A DNA stretch of 64,000 nucleotides from Alkanindiges illinoisensis. Its GTDB lineage: Bacteria > Pseudomonadota > Gammaproteobacteria > Pseudomonadales > Moraxellaceae. The stretch covers positions 34,265 through 98,264 of the forward strand of contig NZ_SNTY01000005.1 in assembly GCF_004377485.1 (NCBI RefSeq). Direction: 5' to 3'. The notes beneath the pieces were generated by a model. That model saw only the letters and a program-made list of their open reading frames with translations, was not told the origin of the DNA and made no database searches. A program made the position numbers and the translations under genes. This document shows positions 54,898-64,000 of this stretch, one piece after another. The first letter of the stretch is position 1, and each line of letters begins with the position of its first letter.

Positions 54898-56445
54898 TTA
54901 CATTACTTCTTCGGTTTGCGGGTTGGCCTTGCCTTCGGTGGTTAGCCAGTTCAACGCATCCAGATAAGCCTTGGCACTGGCGATTACAATATCCGTATCA
55001 GCACCCTGACCTGTAACGATGCGTCCGTTTTGATTTAAGCGCACAGCTACTTCACCCTGACTGTCCGTGCCGCTGGTAATGGCATTCACCTGATACAGCT
55101 CAAGGCTGGAGCCGGATTTTGCCAGTACTTCAATGGCCTTGAAAGTTGCATCCACCGGGCCAGAACCGCTCTGGCTGACCGGCATGTCCTTGCCATCAAT
55201 TTTAAGCACCAGATGCGCACGCGGAGTCTGGCCAGTTTTACTAGTCACTTCCAGCTCTACCAGTTCAAAACGCTTGATAACATCCGAACCCTGATGGCCT
55301 GCAACCAGCGCATGTAAATCTTCATCAAAAATTTCGCTCTTACGATCAGCCAAATCCTTGAAGCGTGCAAACAGTTCATTCAGGTGCTCATCAGACTCGA
55401 TGCCAATGCCCAACTCATCCAGACGGGCACGGAATGCAGCACGGCCAGACAGCTTGCCCAGCGTCAGCTTGTTGGTTTTCCAGCCCACATCTTCAGCACG
55501 CATAATTTCATAGGTTTCACGGTGTTTTAAAATACCGTCCTGATGAATGCCCGATTCATGCGCAAAGGCATTGGCACCGACAATGGCTTTATTGGGCTGC
55601 ACCACATAACCGGTAATGGTCGACACCAGACGTGAACTGGGCACAATTTCCTCGGTACGAATATTGGTGGTGACATCATAAATATCACGGCGCACGCGGG
55701 TGGCCATGACAATTTCTTCCAGCGCGGCATTGCCTGCCCGCTCGCCCAGCCCGTTGATGGTACATTCCACCTGTCGCGCCCCGCCACGCACAGCTGCCAG
55801 CGAGTTGGCGACGGCCATACCCAGATCATTGTGGCAGTGCGCCGACCAAATTACCTGATCCGAATTGGGCACTTGTTCCAGCAAGGTTTTGAAACGCTCA
55901 TAAATCAGCTCAGGCGTGGAATAACCCACTGTATCGGGCACATTAATGGTTTTAGCACCCGCCTTGATTACTTCATCAAAAATCCGCACCAGAAATGGCA
56001 CTTCTGAGCGAATCGCATCTTCGGCAGAAAATTCCACATCATCGGTGTATTCACGTGCAATCTTAATGGCCTTAACCGCTGCTTCAATCACCTGATCCTC
56101 ACTCATCCGCAATTTATACTGCATATGAATGGGACTGGTCGCAATAAAGGTATGCACACGCCCACGATTGGCAGCTTTAATGGCTTCACCAGCACGGCGG
56201 ATGTCTTTTTCATTGGCACGTGCCAGCGAGCAAATGGTGGAGTCTTTGATAATGCTGGCAATGCTTGAAATGGCATCAAAGTCACCAGGACTGGCTGCGG
56301 CAAAACCGGCTTCAATCACATCAACACCCAGACGCTCCAGTTGCCGTGCGACCCGGAGTTTTTCTTCCTTGGTCATGGCAGCACCGGGACTTTGTTCCCC
56401 GTCACGCAAAGTGGTATCAAATATGATTAAACGGTTGCTAGTCAT
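54898..56445 (-). CDS. leuA: 2-Isopropylmalate synthase
   Basis: The 515-residue enzyme condenses acetyl-CoA and 2-oxoisovalerate in leucine synthesis. It starts with [20 protein letters not shown], has the metal [16 protein letters not shown] motif near residue 200, the [20 protein letters not shown] motif and a C-terminal allosteric domain. Length is normal. The next gene follows with no gap. Confidence 0.96.
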   Translation of the reverse strand: MTSNRLIIFDTTLRDGEQSPGAAMTKEEKLRVARQLERLGVDVIEAGFAAASPGDFDAISSIASIIKDSTICSLARANEKDIRRAGEAIKAANRGRVHTFIATSPIHMQYKLRMSEDQVIEAAVKAIKIAREYTDDVEFSAEDAIRSEVPFLVRIFDEVIKAGAKTINVPDTVGYSTPELIYERFKTLLEQVPNSDQVIWSAHCHNDLGMAVANSLAAVRGGARQVECTINGLGERAGNAALEEIVMATRVRRDIYDVTTNIRTEEIVPSSRLVSTITGYVVQPNKAIVGANAFAHESGIHQDGILKHRETYEIMRAEDVGWKTNKLTLGKLSGRAAFRARLDELGIGIESDEHLNELFARFKDLADRKSEIFDEDLHALVAGHQGSDVIKRFELVELEVTSKTGQTPRAHLVLKIDGKDMPVSQSGSGPVDATFKAIEVLAKSGSSLELYQVNAITSGTDSQGEVAVRLNQNGRIVTGQGADTDIVIASAKAYLDALNWLTTEGKANPQTEEVM

Positions 56446-56585
56446 GGCTACCTGTCCTTATTGATCAAAAACGCATGGGATGTGGCTAACGCAGCAACAT
56501 CGCAACTTAAAAAAGATGCTTATTGTATATTGATTTGCAGGGTTAAGCTTAAAAATTCAAGGTTGAATCGTGACGACTCCCTGAT

Positions 56586-58511
56586 TTAGGAGCTGATCTC
56601 AAGCGCAATTTTTCTGGCGGTATAATCAGCCAGCGTTTTGGCTTCAAATCCCATTCGCCAGTAAAGCAGATCCAGCACATCCTGTTCTTCCTGACTAATC
56701 ACCGTGTCTGACCATAAACAGGTTTCGGCGGCTGCCAGAATATTCATACGCTCACGCTTGAGCAGGCCTGCCAGCTGATGCAACACCTGTCCAAGATTAA
56801 CCGGGTCACCAGTGATCCGTTTCTTTTGTGCGGCTTCAAATTGCCGCGCTGACAAAATTGTTCGTAAAACCCGCAAACGGGCCTGTGCAATTTGTTCAGG
56901 TTTCAGCTTTTGTACATGCAACAGTGCCTCTACCAGGAAAGTAATGGCTGGGCCACAATGATCCAGCGAAACCGGCACTATAGGTGGTAACTGATTGAGC
57001 TTGGCTTTAACACGCTCCAGCAATAGCACATCCAGTAAGCCAATATGTCCATCAAGCTGGATAATATCAGCCAAACGTGACAAGAACTGTCGTGCTGCAC
57101 TAGCGGGTAATTCGCCCAGCGCATCCACTCCTTGCAAAAAAATACTGGTATACAAGCGCGGATCAAGTCTGGCCAACGCCTCAACAATGGCACGGCTCAC
57201 CTGCTGCTTTTCCGGCTCACAGGCAATCTGCTGTCGTAACGCTAAAATGGCTGCCAGCAATTCACGGCAACCTGCTGAGGTACTCAGTGCCCGCTTGATT
57301 ACATCGGGCCGTGCGGCATTCTGACGCATCTGCGGATTTAAGGGCTTGATAGCATCCTTGATATTTACCGTCACCGGATGCAGGCGAACTGTCGGGAGCG
57401 GTAATGGCGGATGCCACTCAATCGGCGCAACTTCCTGTTTCTGCTCCAGTGACAGCACTTCTTTTTGTACCGCCATTTCTGCTTCAATCTGGTCCACCTG
57501 CTTGCGTGCCAGAATACGCTCCTGCACCTTGGCGCGCCGTAATGCCGCTGGACTAATCTCACAAATTCGCTGATCAAGCTCAGGGTGCGTGGCAAACAGG
57601 CTATTGCTATGCAGCGCTTGACCAAAACAAAAATGGCTAATGGATTCGGTATAAACCCCATGTAACTGGGTGCCAATATGATGGGTACGAATTCTTAGCA
57701 AGGCCTGAAGCACGCCATTGGTGCGGGTAAACTGCATGCTGGAAGCATCAGCCAGAAACTCACGCTGGCGTAAAATGGCAAACTTGAGCAAACGGGCCAT
57801 CAGTACGCCCAAACTACCAACCAGCCAGACCAGCCCACCAATCGCAATAAATAGCGCATCCGCATGTCGGTTGCGTTGGACATGCCGTTGCAGGGAAAAC
57901 CCGGTCTGGGCAATCCAGCTTCCCAGCTGGCTTACTGTAAGCAGTCCGGCAACCCAAGCCACCAGGCGTAGATTAAGCTGGGTATCACCATGCCGGATAT
58001 GGCTATATTCATGGGCAATTACGCCCTGTAGCTCATGGCGATCCAGCGTCTGTAGCATGCCCCAGGTGACTACCAACGCCATGTCCATCGCGCGGTAACC
58101 CGCCACAAAGGCATTCACGCCCAGCTCATCATCCAGTACATAGAGCGCTGGCATGGGCACACTGGACGCTACCGACATTTCCTCAACCACATTTTTAAGC
58201 ATGCGTTCTTCAGGCACTGTGGTTTCAAACTGGATACGGCGCGCCCCCAGACGGCTGGCCAATGCCCGTCCGCCCTCGCGTAAGCGATAAGCTTCCCAGA
58301 GTGAACCGCCCAGAATTACTACTAGCATACCGGTAATAATCATGGGTGTGAGTGAATGCATAATCAATGAGCCAGATTGTTCAAAGGGATATAGCACCAT
58401 GCCAACCAGCAGGTTCATGACAAAAATGGTAAAGCCCACTGCCAACATAAACAATATTAGCAATATCAGTGTGTAGCGCTTTGCCTGTTCCTGCCTGCCC
58501 CAGAAGTCCAC
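56586..58511 (-). CDS. M48 peptidase, membrane-bound, LemA-associated
   Basis: The 641-residue protein has two N-terminal membrane segments (about 15-38, 50-68), the zinc motif IAHEYSHIRHGD near residue 165, more membrane segments (about 180-260), and the third ligand Glu in RQREFLADASSM. A long C-terminal region of unknown fold follows. It is downstream of lemA on the same strand, a known pairing. Confidence 0.88.
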   Translation of the reverse strand: MDFWGRQEQAKRYTLILLILFMLAVGFTIFVMNLLVGMVLYPFEQSGSLIMHSLTPMIITGMLVVILGGSLWEAYRLREGGRALASRLGARRIQFETTVPEERMLKNVVEEMSVASSVPMPALYVLDDELGVNAFVAGYRAMDMALVVTWGMLQTLDRHELQGVIAHEYSHIRHGDTQLNLRLVAWVAGLLTVSQLGSWIAQTGFSLQRHVQRNRHADALFIAIGGLVWLVGSLGVLMARLLKFAILRQREFLADASSMQFTRTNGVLQALLRIRTHHIGTQLHGVYTESISHFCFGQALHSNSLFATHPELDQRICEISPAALRRAKVQERILARKQVDQIEAEMAVQKEVLSLEQKQEVAPIEWHPPLPLPTVRLHPVTVNIKDAIKPLNPQMRQNAARPDVIKRALSTSAGCRELLAAILALRQQIACEPEKQQVSRAIVEALARLDPRLYTSIFLQGVDALGELPASAARQFLSRLADIIQLDGHIGLLDVLLLERVKAKLNQLPPIVPVSLDHCGPAITFLVEALLHVQKLKPEQIAQARLRVLRTILSARQFEAAQKKRITGDPVNLGQVLHQLAGLLKRERMNILAAAETCLWSDTVISQEEQDVLDLLYWRMGFEAKTLADYTARKIALEISS

Positions 58512-58579
58512 GTTATTATTCCTGTTCGTGTTGTTTAATAGTCCAGTTTAATAGCCTTAATCTAACAGTTAACAACAAC

Positions 58580-59176
58580 CTATAAACTGATGCGCGGTGC
58601 GGTACGTACGGTTTTAGGGTCATCCAGTACCAGCAGCTTCATTGGCTTAAAGCTAAATCCACCGGCAATAAAATTACTGGGAAACATCTCACAGGCATTG
58701 TTGTAAAACATCACCTGATCATTATAGGCCTGCCGTGCAAAACCCACCCGGTTTTCAGTACTACCCAGTTCTTCCATCAATTCCTTGACCACGCTGTCAG
58801 CTTTAAGCTCAGGATACTGTTCCATCACCGCAGTGAATTGCGCAAGACTGTTGCCTAGGCGTTGCTCGGCCAGTCCCAGTTTTTCAACCAGTTCAGGCGA
58901 TTGATAAGTACCACTGGCAGCCAGATTACGCTGCGCCTGTACCGCAGCATCACGCGCCGCAATCACCCGTTCCAGCGTATCTTTTTCATGACTCATATAA
59001 GCACGGGTGGCTTCCACCAGATTGGGAATCAGGTCATGGCGGCGCTGTAACTGCACATCAATCTGGGAAAAACCATTACGGGCCGCATTGCGTTTGGCAA
59101 CCAGTCCGTTAAACAAACCAATAATGTAAAATACGCCACCCAAGATGATGGCCAGAAAAATAATCCATCCCCACAT
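58580..59176 (-). CDS. lemA: LemA family protein
   Basis: The 198-residue protein has one N-terminal membrane segment (about residues 3-24), then helices with RNAARNGFSQIDVQLQRRHD, LIPNLVEATRAYMSHEKDT and AYNDQVMFYNNACEMFPSN. Function is unclear. It precedes the M48 peptidase with a gap of 68 bases. Confidence 0.92.
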   Translation of the reverse strand: MWGWIIFLAIILGGVFYIIGLFNGLVAKRNAARNGFSQIDVQLQRRHDLIPNLVEATRAYMSHEKDTLERVIAARDAAVQAQRNLAASGTYQSPELVEKLGLAEQRLGNSLAQFTAVMEQYPELKADSVVKELMEELGSTENRVGFARQAYNDQVMFYNNACEMFPSNFIAGGFSFKPMKLLVLDDPKTVRTAPRISL

Positions 59177-59263
59177 TGTATGAATCTCCTTCTCTTATTG
59201 TGTAATCGGTTTTCCTATAATGCCATAAAAAATAGCTGGATAACGCACTTTTATATCTATAAG

Positions 59264-59302
59264 AAAAAACGGACTACTACCCCAGGCAATAGTCCGTTTT
59301 TT
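59264..59302 (-). terminator. Terminator between DUF962 gene and lemA
   Basis: AAAAAACGGACTA (59264-59276) and TAGTCCGTTTTTT (59290-59302) form a 13-bp stem with flanking A and T runs, so it can act in both directions. On the reverse strand it ends the DUF962 transcript. Confidence 0.88.
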
Positions 59303-59347
59303 AAAAATAATCAGGCTAAACGGCAGTAGTAGTACCTATGTTACTAC

Positions 59348-59722
59348 TCAATTTACCTTGTCATACCTCTGGTGACGCAGGCTAACCCGGCCACGGCACA
59401 CGTCACTGAGCATGCGCCAGTCAGACACAAAACTGTATAAGGGCTGTTTAAAAGAGGCTGGCTTGTTTTTTTCAAAGAAAAAATGCCCAACCCAAGCACA
59501 GGCATAGCCGGTCACAATCCCTCTTAGCAAATAACGCTTGCGGCCTGTTTTAATGGTCTTATAAATCCCGTATAAACCGGCAATACTGCCTAGCGCGTGC
59601 AAGCGGCGGCTCATCACATTGCTATGTTCAGTCAGGTAAAACCGGTAAAACTCGCCATAATTGCGAATTGGCATGGCTAATGGCTGACTTGATGATTCTT
59701 TGGTTGAGACGGCTTGATTCAT
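59348..59722 (-). CDS. DUF962 (Mpo1-like) protein
   Basis: The 124-residue protein shows FYRFYLTEHSNVMSRRLHAL, then GYACAWVGHFFFEKNKPASF and YSFVSDWRMLSDV, typical of DUF962. The family includes yeast Mpo1, a fatty acid dioxygenase; histidines in EHSN, RRLH and GHFFFEKN match the pattern. The bacterial role is unknown. A terminator follows at 59264-59302. Confidence 0.85.
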   Translation of the reverse strand: MNQAVSTKESSSQPLAMPIRNYGEFYRFYLTEHSNVMSRRLHALGSIAGLYGIYKTIKTGRKRYLLRGIVTGYACAWVGHFFFEKNKPASFKQPLYSFVSDWRMLSDVCRGRVSLRHQRYDKVN

Positions 59723-59914
59723 TACTATACTCCTTCACTGTACTGCCCGGGCTGTCTTTAAACAGACAGTCTTTACGGCTCATATCTGACTGAACTCAAT
59801 CTCAGTTAATAAACTGGCTTTAAAATACGCAAGCGGCTGGCTTTAACTCCCGATAGTACAACTTGTGATCTATCAAGTCTGTTTAAAGGGTGTACTGGCG
59901 AGTGCGGCCTGATA

Positions 59915-61060
59915 TTAGTTATCAATATACTCTTTTTCCTGCACACAATAGTTCTGCACTGCCTGCATAAATTCAGGGCGCGCTAGCCAGTGTACCGAAT
60001 AGGTATATATAGGTGCAAAACCGCGAATCAGTTTATGCTCACCCTGTGTGCCCGGATCAAAAAACTGTAATTGCTGTGTAATGGCGTACTCAATTCCCTG
60101 ATAGTAGCATACCTCAAAATGCAGGCAATCTACCTGCTCTACTGCACCCCAGTAGCGTCCATACAGGGTCTGTTCATCCTTAAAGAACAGCGCCGCAGCA
60201 ATTCCTTGCTCATCACGGCTGGCTTTGATCAGTAGTATCTGCTTGGGCATCTGCGTTACCAGTTGCCCAAAAAATTCACGGCTTAAATAAGGATGCTGAC
60301 CACGCACATAATAGGTATTGGCATAACACTGGTAGAAAAAATTGATGTCTTCGTCACAAATATCAGCACCTTCAATCCATTGTACGGTAATTCCCTGCTG
60401 GATAATTTTCTGACGCTCAACCTTAATGCTTTTACGTTTTTTGGCAGTTAAAGCAGCTAAAAAATCATCAAATTGCCCATAGCATTCATTTCGCCATAAA
60501 AATTGGCAATGATAGCGAATAGCCACGTTAGATTGTGTTTGGAAGAAATCCAGCAGAGGCTGGTCTATAAATAAACCATGCCATGACGACGCCTGCTGTT
60601 GTGTGGCAATCGCCTGTATGGCGTCAAAAACAGTGGGCCAGACTTCTTCAATATGATAACCCTCGGCCAGTAACAAGCGCTGGCCAGTAACCGGGGTAAA
60701 AGGCACACTGCTAACCAGCCGTGGATAATAATTTAAGCCATGTCGTGCATAGGCATCTGCCCAGGAGTGGTCAAATACATACTCGCCACGATGATGGGTT
60801 TTAATAAACAGGGGCAAGAAAGCCACCGGGTGCCCTGCATCTTCCAGCAAAATATGGGAAATCTGCCAGCCCGTATGCAGGCCAATGGCATGCTGCTGTT
60901 CAAGCGCTTGCCAAAAGGCCAGTTGCAAAAATGGCTGGGCTGGTGCCACAGTACCAAATAGCAGTGCTGCTTCATCTACAGATTTTAAGTAGCGCACCTG
61001 ATACGCCTGAGTTTGATCATTAGCATATTGATTTAACTGCTTGTGCTGCACCCTGAACAC
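59915..61060 (-). CDS. COG3146 acetyltransferase-like protein
   Basis: The 381-residue protein matches the DUF482/COG3146 family, which has a GNAT or FemAB-like fold: FLQLAFWQALEQQHAIGLHT, VFDHSWADAYARHGLNYYP, WRNECYGQFDDFLAALTAKK, VQWIEGADI and FQYYQGIE-like CYYQGIEYAI. FDPGTQGEHKLIRGFAPIYT is highly typical. It has been linked by annotation to peptidoglycan synthesis, without proof. No direct partner is nearby. Confidence 0.87.
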   Translation of the reverse strand: MFRVQHKQLNQYANDQTQAYQVRYLKSVDEAALLFGTVAPAQPFLQLAFWQALEQQHAIGLHTGWQISHILLEDAGHPVAFLPLFIKTHHRGEYVFDHSWADAYARHGLNYYPRLVSSVPFTPVTGQRLLLAEGYHIEEVWPTVFDAIQAIATQQQASSWHGLFIDQPLLDFFQTQSNVAIRYHCQFLWRNECYGQFDDFLAALTAKKRKSIKVERQKIIQQGITVQWIEGADICDEDINFFYQCYANTYYVRGQHPYLSREFFGQLVTQMPKQILLIKASRDEQGIAAALFFKDEQTLYGRYWGAVEQVDCLHFEVCYYQGIEYAITQQLQFFDPGTQGEHKLIRGFAPIYTYSVHWLARPEFMQAVQNYCVQEKEYIDN

Positions 61061-61193
61061 CCCTTAAAACTGATCGTTCAAGTATTGAAGCGCGCCCATA
61101 AAATGTAAAGATGCGATTGGTGATGAATGTGATGGAATTCCAGTAAACGTTGGCTCAAAATAGAACTTCCATGGTTAATAAATTATTGATGCA

Positions 61194-61508
61194 ATGACTG
61201 ATATAAAGAATCCAGATGCTGGCAATGAAATCAAACCCAATGATTTTTATGATCGTGTAGATGCCCTGATTCATATAGCCAACCAGCAGTGCAATCAGGT
61301 AGATAAAGGCAAAGTCAGTGCTTCCTTTTTATTTGCCGCAGCACGCTTTAATAGTTGGGTCAGTGCTTCTGGCTTTGAAAATAGCGAACTCATGCAGGCG
61401 AACCGGCAGGAACTGGTGCAATATTTTGTCCAGCAATACCAATCAATGCTGGAAGATAATCTAGATGAGTTTATTAGCAATTTTTCCAGTTATCAAAAAG
61501 GTAAATAG
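61194..61508 (+). CDS. DUF3144 protein
   Basis: The 104-residue acidic, helical protein has FYDRVDALIHIANQQCNQV and SASFLFAAARFNSWV, characteristic of DUF3144. It has no membrane segment and no known function. It is convergent with icd, with a bidirectional terminator between. Confidence 0.87.
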   Translation: MTDIKNPDAGNEIKPNDFYDRVDALIHIANQQCNQVDKGKVSASFLFAAARFNSWVSASGFENSELMQANRQELVQYFVQQYQSMLEDNLDEFISNFSSYQKGK

Positions 61509-61554
61509 CCTTTATTCAAGGCAGTTTTACAGTTTGGGTTAAACGCAAAGCCAT

Positions 61555-61593
61555 AAAAAACCCTCAGCCAATCATCTAACTGAGGGTTTTTTT
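61555..61593. terminator. Bidirectional terminator between DUF3144 gene and icd
   Basis: CCCTCAG (61561-61567) and CTGAGGG (61580-61586) form a 7-bp stem, preceded by six A bases and followed by seven T bases. It can end both converging transcripts. Confidence 0.92.
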
Positions 61594-61617
61594 ATTTACT
61601 ATCACTAACTGGAAGTA

Positions 61618-62874
61618 TTAATCTTCCATATTATGGATAATTGCATCACCAAACTCGGAGCAGCGTAGCAAGGTTGCATCCGGCATTAAACGCTCAAAGT
61701 CATAGGTGACTGTTTTGGCTTCAATCGCACCGGCAATACCCTTGATAATCAGGTCAGCGGCTTCGGTCCAGCCCATATCACGCAGCATCATTTCTGCCGA
61801 CAGGATAATGGAACCCGGGTTTACCTTATCCTGGCCTGCATATTTTGGTGCTGTACCGTGTGTTGCTTCATAAACGGCAATTGCACCACCAATGTTGGCT
61901 CCCGGAGCAATACCAATACCGCCCACTTCGGCTGCCAGCGCATCAGAAATATAATCACCGTTCAGGTTCAGGGTTGCAATGACTGAATAATCTGCTGGGC
62001 GCATCAGGATTTGTTGCAGGAATGCATCTGCAATCACATCCTTAATGATAATGTCCTTGCCAGTTTTCGGATTCTTGATTTTAACCCACGGGCCACCCTC
62101 CAGCAGCTCCCCACCAAAGCGCTCCATGGCCAGCTCGTAGCCCCACTCTTTGAACGCGCCTTCGGTATACTTCATGATGTTGCCCTTGTGCACCAGCGTC
62201 ACAGAAGGCTTGTCATTATCAATCGCAAACTGAATGGCTTTACGCACCAGACGTTGAGTACCTTCTTTGGACACTGGTTTCACACCAATACCGCAATTTT
62301 CATCAAAGCGGATTTTGGTTACGCCCATTTCCTCTTTAAGGAATTTGATGACCTTGATGGCTTCTGGTGAACCGGCTTTCCATTCAATACCGGCATAAAT
62401 ATCTTCCGAGTTTTCACGGAAAATAACCATGTCAGTCAATTCAGGATGATGAACCGGGCTAGGTACACCCTTGAACCAGCGCACTGGACGAACACACACG
62501 TATAAATCAAGTTCCTGGCGCAGTGCCACGTTCAGGGAACGGATGCCACCACCAACCGGGGTAGTCAGCGGGCCTTTGATGGAAACCACAAATTCGCGCA
62601 GGGCTTCAAAGGTTTCTTCCGGCATGTAACTGCCATAAATACGGTCAGCCTTCTCGCCACAATAAACTTCCATCCATACGATAGATCGCTTTCCGCTGTA
62701 TGCCTGTTGAACTGCGGCATCAACAACCTTAATCATCACCGGTGTAATATCAACACCGATACCATCACCTTCAATAAACGGAATGATTGGATGATTGGGG
62801 ACGTTCAGTGACAGGTCTGCATTTACGGTGATTTTGTCGCCATCTGCAGGAACCACGATCTTCTGATAACCCAT
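61618..62874 (-). CDS. icd: Isocitrate dehydrogenase, NADP-dependent
   Basis: The 418-residue TCA-cycle enzyme resembles E. coli Icd: [18 protein letters not shown], the [13 protein letters not shown] segment with the phosphorylatable serine, DNCGIG-like [13 protein letters not shown] and [19 protein letters not shown]. The Lys-Tyr NADP pair is expected in the C-terminal half. It is the homodimeric type. Confidence 0.96.
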   Translation of the reverse strand: MGYQKIVVPADGDKITVNADLSLNVPNHPIIPFIEGDGIGVDITPVMIKVVDAAVQQAYSGKRSIVWMEVYCGEKADRIYGSYMPEETFEALREFVVSIKGPLTTPVGGGIRSLNVALRQELDLYVCVRPVRWFKGVPSPVHHPELTDMVIFRENSEDIYAGIEWKAGSPEAIKVIKFLKEEMGVTKIRFDENCGIGVKPVSKEGTQRLVRKAIQFAIDNDKPSVTLVHKGNIMKYTEGAFKEWGYELAMERFGGELLEGGPWVKIKNPKTGKDIIIKDVIADAFLQQILMRPADYSVIATLNLNGDYISDALAAEVGGIGIAPGANIGGAIAVYEATHGTAPKYAGQDKVNPGSIILSAEMMLRDMGWTEAADLIIKGIAGAIEAKTVTYDFERLMPDATLLRCSEFGDAIIHNMED

Positions 62875-63076
62875 TGTACAGGTGCTCCCTTTTTCTAGTG
62901 ATTAAACTCTTTCAAATGTAAAAACTAACATGTTTTGTTGCGCATCTACATGTACTATATGTTAAACATTTCTGCATGTTTTTGTGATTTAAAAAACAAA
63001 TATCTATATTTTCCTGCGTGATAAAACACCCTGAAACACGTTGTTTTTACACCAGAACTTCATTTTCCGGATCAAA

Positions 63077-63679
63077 ATGGCCCAGATTGTCCTGTTTAAC
63101 AAACCTTTCAATGTACTTACCCAGTTCCGTACTGATGACGAGCGTATTACTCTTGCACAGTTTATTCATAATAAAAATTTACGGGTGGCCGGGCGTCTTG
63201 ATTATGACTCTGAAGGCTTATTGCTATTAACAGATGACGGCCAGATTAACCAGCAACTAGTTCATCCGCGGGCGCGGCAATATAAAACCTATTTGGTACA
63301 GGTGGAAGGAACGCCAACTGATGCAGCTTTGCAGCAGCTCCAGCAGGGTGTGGTGTTAAAAGATGGGCTTACCCTGCCTGCCAAAGCAAGAGTCATTGAT
63401 GAACCGGATTTTTTATGGCCACGCAATCCCCCTATCCGCTTTCGCGCCGCCATTCCGACCACATGGCTTGAAATTCAGATTTGTGAAGGTAAAAACCGTC
63501 AGGTCAGACGTATGACTGCCGCCGTAGGCTTACCGACCTTGCGCCTGATTCGAAGCAAGATAGGGCCATTTTTGCTGGAGAATTTGCAGCCGGGAGAGTT
63601 AAAAATTTTCGATACGCTAAAAGATGTTAGGGCGTGTCCTCATTTGGCTTTACACCAAATCAACATGCAAGCAATGTAA
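63077..63679 (+). CDS. rluE: 23S rRNA pseudouridine synthase, RluE type, 3' end replaced
   Basis: The 200-residue frame has the catalytic Asp in AGRLDYDSEGLLLLTDDG near residue 47 and the GKNRQVRRMTAAVGLPTLRL motif. It modifies 23S rRNA. The ATG at 63077 begins MAQIVLFNKPF; an earlier in-frame ATG at 63041 is rejected. The last 16 or so residues (ACPHLALHQINMQAM) come from an insertion sequence starting near 63630. The core seems complete, so activity may remain. Confidence 0.9.
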   Translation: MAQIVLFNKPFNVLTQFRTDDERITLAQFIHNKNLRVAGRLDYDSEGLLLLTDDGQINQQLVHPRARQYKTYLVQVEGTPTDAALQQLQQGVVLKDGLTLPAKARVIDEPDFLWPRNPPIRFRAAIPTTWLEIQICEGKNRQVRRMTAAVGLPTLRLIRSKIGPFLLENLQPGELKIFDTLKDVRACPHLALHQINMQAM

Positions 63680-64000
63680 ATCATAGACTGATAATTTCGT
63701 GCAAGCTTATCAAATCGGGTTGCAATAGCACGGAAATGTTTTAGTCTCGCAAAAGCATTTTCAACTAAATGTCTTAATTGATATAGATATTTATCAAACT
63801 CCTTATTCGATCTCTTACTATTTGATCTCATTGGAATGATGGGAATCATATCCTTGTTCTGGGCACATATTCTAATGTGCTCAGCATCATACCCCTTGTC
63901 AGCAATGAGATAAGTTGCCTCGCCTACAGTATCAATCAGTTGTTTTGCAACTTGACTGTCGTGGACGTCACCCCCAGTGATTTTAAAATCAATCGGTAAT
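63630..64000 (-). mobile_element. Partial IS5-family insertion sequence
   Basis: The left boundary is near 63630, where GGCGTGTCCTCATTTGG resembles an IS5-family terminal repeat, preceded by TTAG, a possible target sequence. The element continues past the window, so the other end and the duplication cannot be seen. It carries the end of a transposase and interrupts the end of rluE. Confidence 0.8.
63640..63999 (-). CDS. IS5-family transposase, C-terminal part
   Basis: The reverse frame is open to the window edge; the visible 119 residues include LPIDFKITGGDVHDSQVA, the second catalytic Asp in YLIADKGYDAEHIR and the catalytic Glu region LVENAFARLKHFRAIATRFD. This matches the DDE transposase of the IS5 group. 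The N-terminal half lies outside the window. Confidence 0.9.
   Translation of the reverse strand, partial: LPIDFKITGGDVHDSQVAKQLIDTVGEATYLIADKGYDAEHIRICAQNKDMIPIIPMRSNSKRSNKEFDKYLYQLRHLVENAFARLKHFRAIATRFDKLARNYQSMIYIACMLIWCKAK

Overview
The window reads as the chromosome of a gammaproteobacterium of the family Moraxellaceae, close to Acinetobacter or Alkanindiges. The reasons are the gene order rpsF-rpsR-rplI-dnaB-alr without priB, a fused moaCB gene inside a molybdopterin cluster next to nitrate assimilation genes, a nirD gene fused to a flavin oxidoreductase, and the overall protein character. No rRNA, tRNA or CRISPR array was found. Genus and species are inference.

Layout. 1-0.75 kb: 3' end of ppsA. 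0.9-1.7 kb: RDD membrane protein. 2.0-22.8 kb: a nitrate-assimilation and molybdenum-cofactor island. It holds the nasT-nasS regulators, a secreted metallo-beta-lactamase-fold protein, modCBA (molybdate uptake, reverse strand), a short modE, the nitrate transporter, nirB, a nirD-oxidoreductase fusion, the assimilatory nitrate reductase, then mobA, moaA, an orphan gene, moaD, moaE, a hydrolase, moaCB and moeA. The island supplies uptake, reduction to ammonium, the metal, the cofactor and the regulation. A sigma-54 promoter with an NtrC-like site and a two-hairpin ANTAR target RNA precede the transporter. This suggests dual control by nitrogen starvation (NtrC) and nitrate (NasS-NasT antitermination).

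23.2-28.1 kb: cyoABCDE, the cytochrome bo3 quinol oxidase and heme O synthase. 28.4-31.4 kb: two exported proteins of unknown function, a TPR-like protein and a DUF3142 lipoprotein. 31.5-35.8 kb: rpsF-rpsR-rplI, dnaB, alr and a frameshifted small gene. 35.9-39.6 kb: a reverse-strand four-gene Anbu operon (proteasome-like peptidase, transglutaminase, alpha-E protein, circularly permuted ATP-grasp). 40.1-42.9 kb: WYL regulator and a BepA-like protease. 43.1-46.7 kb: copper resistance genes including copA and copB. 46.8-50.7 kb: redox and electrophile functions (QorB-like reductase, NQO1-like flavoprotein, pirin, OsmC-like, glyoxalase-like). 50.8-54.1 kb: a small membrane protein, a 2-hydroxyacid dehydrogenase and an arsR-arsC-acr3 arsenic operon that appears to be leaderless. 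54.1-61.5 kb: leuA with a possible DNA polymerase III psi partner, M48 peptidase plus LemA, DUF962, a COG3146 acetyltransferase-like protein and DUF3144. 61.6-64.0 kb: icd, rluE with its 3' end replaced by an insertion sequence, and an IS5-family transposase running off the window.

The best candidates for follow-up are the ANTAR dual-hexaloop leader, the Anbu operon, the repeat array between the modA promoter and modA, the orphan gene inside the moa cluster, and the unknown exported pair at 28.4-31.4 kb.
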